This document shows, in pieces, positions 15,118 to 22,034 of a DNA stretch of 64,000 nucleotides. This DNA is from Actinomyces gerencseriae DSM 6844 (GTDB taxonomy: Bacteria; Actinomycetota; Actinomycetes; Actinomycetales; Actinomycetaceae), in contig NZ_KE386873.1 of the NCBI RefSeq assembly GCF_000429265.1, forward strand, positions 110,141 through 174,140, in the 5' to 3' direction. Below the pieces are notes generated by a model. The model ran no database searches, had not been told where the DNA came from, and saw only the letters and a list, made by a program, of their open reading frames with translations. Each line of letters starts with the position of its first letter. Position 1 is the first letter of the stretch. The position numbers and the translations under genes were made by a program.

Positions 15118-16425
15118 TCACCCGGCGTCGTCGTCCGGCGAGGAGCCCCGCCGCGGCGGCAGCGCCCGCCCGTGCGATCCGCCCGCCGACAGGTGGCGAC
15201 GAGTAGAGGAGTAGGTCAGGCTCACGTGCCAGTGGCGGCGGGCCCACACGGCTGCGATCAGGGAGACCGCCACCGCCGCGGCGCCGCCCACCAGCAGGGA
15301 CGTGCGCGGCCCCCAGGTGTCCGAGACCCACCCGATCAGCGGCGACCCGATCGGCGTCGTCCCCAGGAGGCACATCATGTACAGGCTCATGACGCGCCCG
15401 CGCATGTCCGGCGCGGTGGTCAGCTGCACCGTCTGGTTGGCGGCGGTCAGGACGGTGAGCACGCACAGCCCGACCGGGATCGTGGAGGCGGCGAAGAGCC
15501 AATAGCTCGGCATGACGGCCATGACCAGCGTGAAGGCTCCCAGGAGGAACGAGGCGCCGACGACCGTGCGCACGCGCGGGGAACGACGGCGCGCCGCCCA
15601 CAGGGCGCCGGCGAGCGAGCCGATCGCGAAGACCGAGGAGACCGTGCCGTAGGCGTCGGACTCCATGGCGAAAGCACTGCGGACCATGGCGGCCATGGTG
15701 ACCTGGAAGTTCAGCGTGAGCATCGAGACCACCGAGATGACCACGATGATGACGATGATGTCCGCGCGGTGGCGCATGTATGCCAGTCCCTCGCGCACCT
15801 GTCCCTTCGCCCGCGCCGCGCGGGGGAGATCGTAGAGCTCGGAGACGCGCATGGTCATCAGCACCAGGGCCGGGAACAGGAAGGTGAGCGCGTTGACCAG
15901 GAAGACCCAGCCCGCCCCGATCCAGGCGATCACCAGACCGGCCGCCGCGGGTCCCAGCAAGCGGGCGGCGTTGAAGGAGGCCGAGTTCAGGCCCACTGCG
16001 TTGGCGAGGTCTCCGGCGGGGACCATCCGCGCCACGAAGATCTGCCGGGCGGGAGCGTCATAGACGCTCGCGACGCCGGTGGCGAGGGCTGCGAGATAGA
16101 CATGCCACAGCTGGGCGCGCCCCATCAGGACGTCAACGGCGAGGAGCGCCGAGACGACGCCCATCGCCGTCTGGGTGATGACGAGGAACCTGCGCTGGTC
16201 CACACGGTCGACGACGAGCCCGGCGTGCGCGCTCAGAAGCATCGCCGGCAGGAACTGGAGCGCGGTCGTCATCCCCGTGGCCGCTGCGGAGTCGTCGGTG
16301 AGAACTCGCAGCACGAGCCAGTCCTGGGCCACGCGCTGCATCCACGTCCCGGTGTTGGCGACGAGGGCGGCGCAGAACCAGAGACGGTAGTTGTGGAACT
16401 TCAGCGACTCGAAGGTGCTGCTCAC
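15118..16425 (-). CDS. MFS exporter (MFS_3/EntS-like)
   Basis: Twelve-helix major facilitator protein of 435 aa in the inner membrane, probably an efflux carrier. It begins MSSTFESLKFHNYRLWFCAA, typical of the MFS_3 (EntS-like) family, with WMQRVAQDWLVL and VYDAPARQIFVARMV motifs. EntS members export siderophores, but drug-export members look the same, so the substrate is open. The IdeR-type regulator downstream makes a siderophore role worth considering. The start is GTG 16425; no good ribosome site is near it. A TAAAAT hexamer at 16662-16667 (minus strand) is the best -10 candidate and would leave a leader of about 230 nt. The C-terminal tail is long and basic/acidic mixed. Confidence 0.87.
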   Translation of the reverse strand: MSSTFESLKFHNYRLWFCAALVANTGTWMQRVAQDWLVLRVLTDDSAAATGMTTALQFLPAMLLSAHAGLVVDRVDQRRFLVITQTAMGVVSALLAVDVLMGRAQLWHVYLAALATGVASVYDAPARQIFVARMVPAGDLANAVGLNSASFNAARLLGPAAAGLVIAWIGAGWVFLVNALTFLFPALVLMTMRVSELYDLPRAARAKGQVREGLAYMRHRADIIVIIVVISVVSMLTLNFQVTMAAMVRSAFAMESDAYGTVSSVFAIGSLAGALWAARRRSPRVRTVVGASFLLGAFTLVMAVMPSYWLFAASTIPVGLCVLTVLTAANQTVQLTTAPDMRGRVMSLYMMCLLGTTPIGSPLIGWVSDTWGPRTSLLVGGAAAVAVSLIAAVWARRHWHVSLTYSSTRRHLSAGGSHGRALPPRRGSSPDDDAG

Positions 16426-16785
16426 GGTCGGAACGACTCCAGCTTCTTTGAGAGGACGCGCAACGCCCTGACGGAGCGGCGGGACCCTGGGACTCGGGGT
16501 CGCCGACGAGTGCAGCGGGCGGGTCCGGGGCGGGTCGGCCGGCAGCCGAGCACTGGCCGACGGGCGAGCCGTCCCACCGGTGCGCAACGGGTGCCCGCCG
16601 ACGGGCCGCCGCCCGGCTCCGGTGCGGGACGGTGCGCGTGCGATGTCGTGCGGATCGATTGATTTTACGCCCGCGATGCCCGGGCCAGCGCGACGCCGGG
16701 GTGGGGACAACGCCGGGGGCGGAGGGCGACGGTGGGGCCAAGGCGGGAGCGGCGCTCTCGGGCCCGCGAAGGCCGGGCCCGCAGT

Positions 16786-16943
16786 CGTCGAGATCGGTTC
16801 GGTTCCGTGCCGAGATCGGTCGAGTTCCGCGTCGAGATCGGTTCGACGGCGGCGCGCCCGGGGGCCGGGGCCGCGAGGCAGGCATTTCGGCGCGAGTCCG
16901 ACGGCGGCGTCGTCGGACTCGCGCCGAAATGTCGACCTCGACG
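16786..16943 (-). repeat. Composite intergenic repeat, copy b (full, inverted)
   Basis: Three iterons in the GAGATCGG orientation (from 16786) are followed by a linker (16844-16876) and a long palindrome: GGCATTTCGGCGCGAGTCCG, then ACGGCGGCGTCG, then TCGGACTCGCGCCGAAATGT. The order is the reverse of copies a, d, g and i. Confidence 0.8.
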
Positions 16944-17022
16944 GGGGCGAGGCCGTGCGCCGGCGGGAGTCGTTCCCCCATGAGCGCCGGACCGCTCGCC
17001 CCGCACGGGCCCGACCGGCACC

Positions 17023-17184
17023 GCGGGGTCGTACCCGACGCCGCACGGTCGTACCCTAAAGCCCCCCTACAGTACGACCCGGCGCCGCAGCGTACGACCG
17101 CGCGAGCCCGGGTACGACCGCGCGAGCCCGGGTACGACCGGCCCGAGGCAACGGCCGCCGGCCCCGTCGGACGTACGACCGCAC
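17023..17184. repeat. Dyad array of 12-bp GTACGACCGCGC half-sites, copy 1
   Basis: Two left half-sites (17023-17034, 17043-17054) are inverted relative to right half-sites at 17072-17083, 17092-17103, 17112-17123 and 17132-17143. All neighbours are spaced by 20 bp, with 8-bp spacers, and the centre is 17 bp. A further half-site lies at 17173-17184, 41 bp on. The consensus half-site is GTACGACCGCGC. The same architecture occurs at 61365-61485. Confidence 0.85.
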
Positions 17185-17190
17185 GAGCAA

Positions 17191-17397
17191 CGGCACCACC
17201 GCACAACCCTCCCACCGCACCAGACCCCACCCGACCCATCACCCCCACACCCCGACCACGGCCACCCACCCCGACCGCAAGCCGCACAGCACGTCCGTCC
17301 GACAACCACCACCCACCACCTGCCCCGCCACGAACCACCCCACCGCACAACCACGACAACGAACCGAACTCGAGCCGGAACCGAACCGAACTCGACG
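17191..17397. repeat. 207-bp A/C-strand repeat, copy 1
   Basis: Nearly identical (three or four mismatches seen) to 31563-31769, in the same orientation. The + strand is almost only A and C over its first 150 bp (CACCACCGCACAACCCTCCC, then ACCCCACCCGACCC) and it ends in an iteron-like CGAACTCGAGCCGGAACCG. Frames on the minus strand are Gly/Val/Arg/Trp-rich and look non-coding. Confidence 0.9.
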
Positions 17398-17459
17398 AGG
17401 GAGAGAGGGGGAGGGCCGCCGGCGGTTACCGGCGCGCGCCGGCCACCGCCGTCGTCGGC

Positions 17460-18932
17460 TCACACGATCCCGAGGATCGCCTTGATGGGTGCGAGCGTGA
17501 AGTAGATGACGAACAGGAGGGAGGCGCCCCATATGAGCGGATGGATCTCCCTGACCCGCCCGCGCGCCAGCTGAACCACCAGATAGGCGATGAAGCCCGC
17601 GCCGATGCCGTTCGTGATCGAGTAGGAGAACGGCATCATGATGATGGTGATGAAGGCCGGCAGGGCGACCTCCGGAGACTTCCAGTCGATGTCGGTCACC
17701 TGGGTCATCATGAGGAAGCCGACGACGACCAGCGCCGGGGTGGCGGCCTCGTACGGCACCATCGAGACGACCGGCGCGAGGAACATGCTCAGCAGGAACA
17801 GGACGCCGGTGACCACGGAGGCCAGGCCGGTGCGCGCGCCCTCCCCCACGCCCGCCGCGGACTCGACGTAGGACGTGTTGGAGGAGACACCGCCCGCGCC
17901 GCCGGCGATCGCGGCAAGGGAATCGACGGCGAGGATCTCGCGGGTCCTCGGCGGGTTGCCGTCGGCATCCAGGAGGTCTCCCTCGGCGCCGATCGCGATC
18001 ATGGTGCCCATGGTGTCGAAGAAGTCCGCGAGCAGCAGCGAGAAGACGAGCAGGACGACACTCACGATGCCGACCTTGTCCAGGGAGCCCAGCAGGCTGA
18101 ATCGCCCGAGAGTGGCCGGATCCGGCAGCTCGACTGGGGAGCCCGACAATGACGGGACCGACAGGGCCCAGCCGGTGAGGTTGACCGGCCCGGCGTCGGG
18201 GTCGTCGTTGTAGGCGCCCAGGTGGACGACGGCCTCGATGACAGCGGCGAGCACCGTGGAGGCGACGATGCCGATGAGGATGGAGCCCTTCACCCTGCGC
18301 ACGTGCAGGATGAGCATGAGGAACAGGCCGAGGAGGAAGACGAGCACGGGCCATCCCTGAAGGGACCCGCCCAGCCCCAGCTCGAGCGGAGTGCCGCCGG
18401 CGCGGACCACCTTGGCGTCCACCAGGCCGATCAGGGCGATGAACAGGCCGATGCCGACGCTGATCGCGGTCTTGATATGGGCGGGGACCGCTCTGAAGAC
18501 GGCCTCGCGGAAACCGGTGAGCACCAGGATGAGGATGATGACGCCCTCGATGACGATGAGCCCCATGGCGTCGGCGTAGGTCATGCCATTCATGCCGACG
18601 AGCGTGTAGGCGATCATCGCGTTGATGCCCAGCCCCGCCGCCAGAGCCATGGGGTAATTGGCGACCACTCCCATGAGGATGGTTATGACCCCGGCGATCA
18701 GGGCGGTGCCGGCGGCGATCTGCTCGGTGGTGCCCAGCGGGGCGATGCCGTCGTGCGGGGTGGACAGGATGAGCGGGTTCAGCACGAGGATGTAGGCCAT
18801 CGTGAAGAAGGTGACGACGCCGCCGCGAATCTCGCGGGCGAGCGTCGAGCCGCGCTCGGTGATGTGGAAGAAGGCGTCGAGGGCGGAGCCGCGGGAGGCC
18901 GCCGTCCGGGAGGTGGGGGTGTGCGTACTCAC
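17460..18932 (-). CDS. NCS2 (AzgA-type) purine permease
   Basis: Proton-coupled importer of adenine, guanine or hypoxanthine in the inner membrane (490 aa). The AzgA signature is complete: FFHITERGSTLAREIRGGVV near the N-terminus, TMAYILVLNPLILS, LADFFDTMGTMIAIGAEGDL and TSYVESAAGVGEGARTGL. About 12-14 hydrophobic segments are seen. The start is GTG 18932 with GGAAGA about 9 nt upstream. It diverges from a 2-hydroxyacid dehydrogenase gene, with two 29-bp direct repeats between them. Which purine is carried cannot be read from the sequence. Confidence 0.93.
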   Translation of the reverse strand: MSTHTPTSRTAASRGSALDAFFHITERGSTLAREIRGGVVTFFTMAYILVLNPLILSTPHDGIAPLGTTEQIAAGTALIAGVITILMGVVANYPMALAAGLGINAMIAYTLVGMNGMTYADAMGLIVIEGVIILILVLTGFREAVFRAVPAHIKTAISVGIGLFIALIGLVDAKVVRAGGTPLELGLGGSLQGWPVLVFLLGLFLMLILHVRRVKGSILIGIVASTVLAAVIEAVVHLGAYNDDPDAGPVNLTGWALSVPSLSGSPVELPDPATLGRFSLLGSLDKVGIVSVVLLVFSLLLADFFDTMGTMIAIGAEGDLLDADGNPPRTREILAVDSLAAIAGGAGGVSSNTSYVESAAGVGEGARTGLASVVTGVLFLLSMFLAPVVSMVPYEAATPALVVVGFLMMTQVTDIDWKSPEVALPAFITIIMMPFSYSITNGIGAGFIAYLVVQLARGRVREIHPLIWGASLLFVIYFTLAPIKAILGIV

Positions 18933-19009
18933 AGCGTGATTCTTCCAGACGGAATCGGGTGGCGCTCGCCGCGCTCGTCACGTGGACATCTCGATCCGAC
19001 GACTCGCGC

Positions 19010-19099
19010 GCCGCTTCCGCATGCGGCACGGGTCGCCCCAGGTCATCGTGCCTCTCCCTGCCTATACGGGGCCGCTTCCGCATGCGGCACGGGTCGCCC
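19010..19099. repeat. Two 29-bp direct repeats in the divergent promoter region
   Basis: GCCGCTTCCGCATGCGGCAC plus GGGTCGCCC occurs at 19010-19038 and at 19071-19099, identical and 61 bp apart. Each copy contains the palindrome CCGCATGCGG. They lie between the purine permease and dehydrogenase genes and could be operator sites. Confidence 0.85.
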
Positions 19100-19189
19100 G
19101 ACGCCGCCGGGCCGGGCGGCAAGACTGCGGGGCCGGGTGGGAACGCCGCCGGGCTGGGCGGGAGCCCGACGGCGTGGGAGGCTGGCTCC

Positions 19190-20167
19190 ATGAAGATCCT
19201 CCTGACTGAGACCGGTTATATCGACCCCTCCCCCATCCGCGACGCGGGGCACGAGGTCGTCCTGTTCAGCGAGGCCGAGCCCGTCCCGGCCGAGCACCGC
19301 GACGCCGAGGGCCTGGTCCTGTGGGGCGGCGGCGGACCCGGGAGCGCCGATGTGCTGGCGGAGATGCCCGGATACCTCACTCGACTGCGCTGGATCCAAA
19401 CGCTGGCCGCCGGACCGGACAACGTCCTGGCCGCCGGTTTCCCGAACTCAGTGGCGATCACCTCGGGCCGCCACTTCCACGACCGCACCGTGGCCGAGCA
19501 CGTGGCCGCCCTGGCGCTGGGCTGCGTGCGCTCCCTGCCGACGGCGGTGCGCGCGGCCGACCGTCACGAGTGGGAGCCGACCCTGGGCGGCGCCCATCCG
19601 GTCCACGACCCGGAGCGCCTGACGACGCTGTTCCGGGCGCGAGTGCTCATATGGGGCTTCGGGGCGATCGGGATCACGACGGCGCAGCTGCTGACCGCCT
19701 TCGGGGCGAGTGTGCGCGGGGTCGCGCGCTCCGCCGGACAACGCGCCGGGTTCGAGGTCATCTCGGTCGACAACATTGAGTCGGCCCTGCCCTGGACCGA
19801 CCTGCTGGTGATGATCCTGCCGAGCACGCCGCAGACCGCGGGAGCGTTGAGCGCCGAGCGGCTCGCACGGCTGCCACGCCGCGCCGTCGTCGTGAACGCG
19901 GGTCGCGGCACGACGATCGACCAGGAGGCCCTGGAGGCGGCCCTGCGCTCGGGCGCCATCAGCGCGGCGGGCCTCGACGTCGCCGATCCCGAGCCCCTGC
20001 CCGCCGACTCGACGCTCTGGGATGCTCCGAATCTCCTTCTCACTCCGCACGCCGCCGGAGGCCGGGTGGTCGGAGCGGTGGAGCGGATCATCGCCAATGC
20101 GGCGGTCGTCGACGCGACGCCGCCCGGTGAGCCGATCACCGGCCTGGAGGCCCTGGTCACCCGCTGA
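19190..20167 (+). CDS. D-isomer-specific 2-hydroxyacid dehydrogenase
   Basis: NAD(P)-dependent oxidoreductase of 325 aa, interconverting a 2-hydroxy acid and a 2-keto acid; the substrate is not evident. The Rossmann motif is GFGAIG at residues 156-161. The catalytic trio is visible as Arg239 in VNAGRGTTID, Glu268 in DPEPLP and His287 in LTPHAAGG. It ends a little beyond the usual catalytic domain and has no regulatory ACT domain, so it is unlikely to be the full serine-pathway SerA. GGGAGG lies about 8 nt before the ATG at 19190. It is transcribed away from the purine permease. Confidence 0.9.
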   Translation: MKILLTETGYIDPSPIRDAGHEVVLFSEAEPVPAEHRDAEGLVLWGGGGPGSADVLAEMPGYLTRLRWIQTLAAGPDNVLAAGFPNSVAITSGRHFHDRTVAEHVAALALGCVRSLPTAVRAADRHEWEPTLGGAHPVHDPERLTTLFRARVLIWGFGAIGITTAQLLTAFGASVRGVARSAGQRAGFEVISVDNIESALPWTDLLVMILPSTPQTAGALSAERLARLPRRAVVVNAGRGTTIDQEALEAALRSGAISAAGLDVADPEPLPADSTLWDAPNLLLTPHAAGGRVVGAVERIIANAAVVDATPPGEPITGLEALVTR

Positions 20168-20205
20168 CGCCGTCCGGGCGCGCCGCCATCGCCGCCGGCC
20201 CGGAC

Positions 20206-20238
20206 CGATCTCGACGCGGAGTACTACCGATCTCGGCG
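20206..20238 (+). repeat. Iteron-only member of the composite repeat family, copy c
   Basis: CGATCTCGACGCGGAGTACTAC (22 bp) at 20206-20227 is followed by CGATCTCGGCG. The second unit lies inside the final codons of the DUF3027 gene on the minus strand, so the repeat supplies that protein's PRRDR ending and stop codon. Confidence 0.7.
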
Positions 20239-21615
20239 GGGAAGGTGAGCCTCCAGCTCGGTCAGGCTCGCAGGTCCCACCACCTCGGGCGCGGCGCCGC
20301 GCTCCTGCAACCCGGCCTTCAGACTCGCGACAGCATCCCGAGCGGCGGCCGCCCGTTCCGCGGGCTCGCCCGCAGCCGCGCGCCTCTGCGCCTCCTCGGC
20401 CTCGAGCGCCTTCGACTGTCGCGCCGTCGCCCTCCGGGCGCGACGCGAACGGGACGAGCGCGCAGTCTCGTCCTCCTTGCGCGCGACGAGCTTCTCGACC
20501 GACTTCCCCGGCTTCCCGGGCTTCTCCGTCCCCTCATCCGGGGCCGGCACAAGCGTGATCGCCATCGCACGGGCGCTGCGAGCGCGCTTCGCGTCGGCAC
20601 GGCCTTCCCCCGCCCTCGCGGACTCGCGCCCCCCGGCGCTCTCGGACGCCGCCTCCGCCTCAGCCCCGCGACACCCCTCTCCGGGAGGAGTCCCGGCCCC
20701 GGCCCGGTCGGCCCGGTCGCTCATCCGGCTGCGCCCACCACGGATCGAGGAGCCATCGGTGCCGAGCGGCTCCATCAATCCCTCATCCATGCGCGACGGC
20801 GTCACCGGCCAGTCGGAGTCCTGATCCGGCAGGTCGGTCTCGGAGTGAGCACCGCAGCCGTGGTCCATGGACACGACCCGGCCATCATCGACGGCCAGCT
20901 CATTGGCGCAGACGCCGAATACTCGACGCATCCGCCCGGCCATGGGCAGGAGGAAGCCGCAGGACGAGCAGGTCGCGTCCGCCTTGCGAACGCCATCCGC
21001 ATCCGGACCATGGTCGCCGTCGTACCACCGCTGGGCGGCGCGTTGGATCCCTTCGAAGCTGAGCACGCGGGCGCGTCCCAGGTCGAGCTCGTCGAGGGCG
21101 GTCCTGTCGCCCTCCTCGCCCGCGGCCTCCCAGCCGGCCTCGAGACGCTCGTCGGTCTCACGCCGGGGCAGGCGGTCGGAACGAGCGAGATCACCGGAAC
21201 GGAGACGATCGGCCCAGGGAACCCAGGGCGGGGCGAGGAGCGCGCCCTCGCCGGGCAGGAGCTCCAGCTCGCAGACCGTCGCAGTGCGACTGCGCGGAGG
21301 CCGAGCCATGGTCACCGCCCAACGCCAGCCGTTGTAGCCGGCCAGGTTGCACTCGAAGAGGTGGGTGACCAGACGTTCGGCCTGCAGCTTGGCCGCCGTG
21401 TGCTCTCCGACCGACAGCGGCTCGGTGATCTCCCCCAGGGCCGCCCGGGCGCGCTCGACGGCGGCCGGGGAGGTGAGGGTCCGGTCCTTGGCGGCCGCCG
21501 TGCTCTCGGCCCTGGTCGGCAGGGAGCCGGGCCGCTCGACGGCGGCCGGTTCCGGAGTGCCGTTCGAGGCGGCTCCCGCGGAACCGGTCGTATTCGATGC
21601 GTCTGCGTCAGTCAC
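20224..21615 (-). CDS. DUF3027 family protein
   Basis: Actinobacterial protein of 463 aa with no known biochemical function. The conserved core (about residues 55-290) includes HLFECNLAGYNGWRWAVTMA, then LPPWVPWADRLR-like sequence and a CSSCGFLLPMAG motif. The latter may be a small zinc site together with FGVCANELAVDDGRVVS. The last third is long, charged and low complexity (Arg/Ala/Glu-rich, probably coiled coil). The start is GTG 21615, 6 nt after TACACT, so a leaderless mRNA is likely. Its C-terminal residues overlap an intergenic iteron. It sits beside the XPB helicase partner gene, but on a separate transcript. Confidence 0.85.
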   Translation of the reverse strand: MTDADASNTTGSAGAASNGTPEPAAVERPGSLPTRAESTAAAKDRTLTSPAAVERARAALGEITEPLSVGEHTAAKLQAERLVTHLFECNLAGYNGWRWAVTMARPPRSRTATVCELELLPGEGALLAPPWVPWADRLRSGDLARSDRLPRRETDERLEAGWEAAGEEGDRTALDELDLGRARVLSFEGIQRAAQRWYDGDHGPDADGVRKADATCSSCGFLLPMAGRMRRVFGVCANELAVDDGRVVSMDHGCGAHSETDLPDQDSDWPVTPSRMDEGLMEPLGTDGSSIRGGRSRMSDRADRAGAGTPPGEGCRGAEAEAASESAGGRESARAGEGRADAKRARSARAMAITLVPAPDEGTEKPGKPGKSVEKLVARKEDETARSSRSRRARRATARQSKALEAEEAQRRAAAGEPAERAAAARDAVASLKAGLQERGAAPEVVGPASLTELEAHLPRRDR

Positions 21616-21621
21616 CCTTCC

Positions 21622-21649
21622 AGTGTAGGGGGCGGCGCAGACGGGTCGA
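21622..21649 (-). promoter_or_regulatory. Candidate leaderless promoter of the DUF3027 gene
   Basis: On the minus strand TCGACC (21644-21649), a 16-bp spacer and TACACT (21622-21627) are followed after 6 nt by the GTG start codon, which would coincide with the transcription start. Confidence 0.5.
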
Positions 21650-21715
21650 CCAGTGGGCCCGGGCGGCGCACCCGGTCCGCACGAGGTCGTGTCCCCGCTT
21701 TCCGATACGGCCCGT

Positions 21716-21906
21716 CGAGTCGGGCTTATCCGCACGAGTCCGGCGTTCCGGGACGAATCGGGCGTTCCGGGACGAGTCGCGCTTCTCCGCGCGAGTCCGA
21801 CGGCGGCGTCGTCGGACTCGCGCAAGGATGTCCGACTCGCGATTCCGGTGGCCGGGCGCGCCGTCGCCGGACCGATCTCGATGCGGAACTGAACCGATCT
21901 CGACGA
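21716..21906 (+). repeat. Composite intergenic repeat, copy d (full)
   Basis: Tandem GGGCGTTCCGGGACGA-type segments lead into the palindrome (GCGCGAGTCCGACGGCGG against GTCGTCGGACTCGCGC, 21789-21822). After it come the linker GGCCGGGCGCGCCGTCGCC and iterons from 21871. Orientation is palindrome then iterons. Confidence 0.8.
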
Positions 21907-21990
21907 AAGGGGGCAGCGGGGCCACCCGGATCCGCCCCGCCCACCCGCTCCTCACGCCCGGCTCCACTCATCACCTACTCAGCACTCACT

Positions 21991-22034
21991 CAATATTCAC
22001 TTGGTATTCACTCGGTATTCATTCAGTATTCACC
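21991..22034. repeat. Four 11-bp AT-rich repeats over the end of the Helicase_C_3 gene
   Basis: CAATATTCACT, TGGTATTCACT, CGGTATTCATT and CAGTATTCACC follow one another exactly every 11 bp, sharing TATTCA. The stop codon of the minus-strand gene (22019-22021) lies inside. Such AT-rich iterations are rare in this GC-rich window. Confidence 0.85.

Noticed and set aside
15118-17046. N-terminal extension of the MFS frame by 207 codons
   Set aside because: The extension crosses a composite repeat and is Arg/Pro-rich; the MFS fold begins at the GTG at 16425.
17023-17184. CRISPR array
   Set aside because: Repeats are 12 bp with 8-bp spacers and are inverted about a centre; CRISPR repeats are longer, direct and have unique spacers of about 30 bp.
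17239-19191. A 650-codon minus-strand frame overlapping the purine permease
   Set aside because: Same strand but different frame from the permease, Arg/His-rich, no domain; a compositional shadow.
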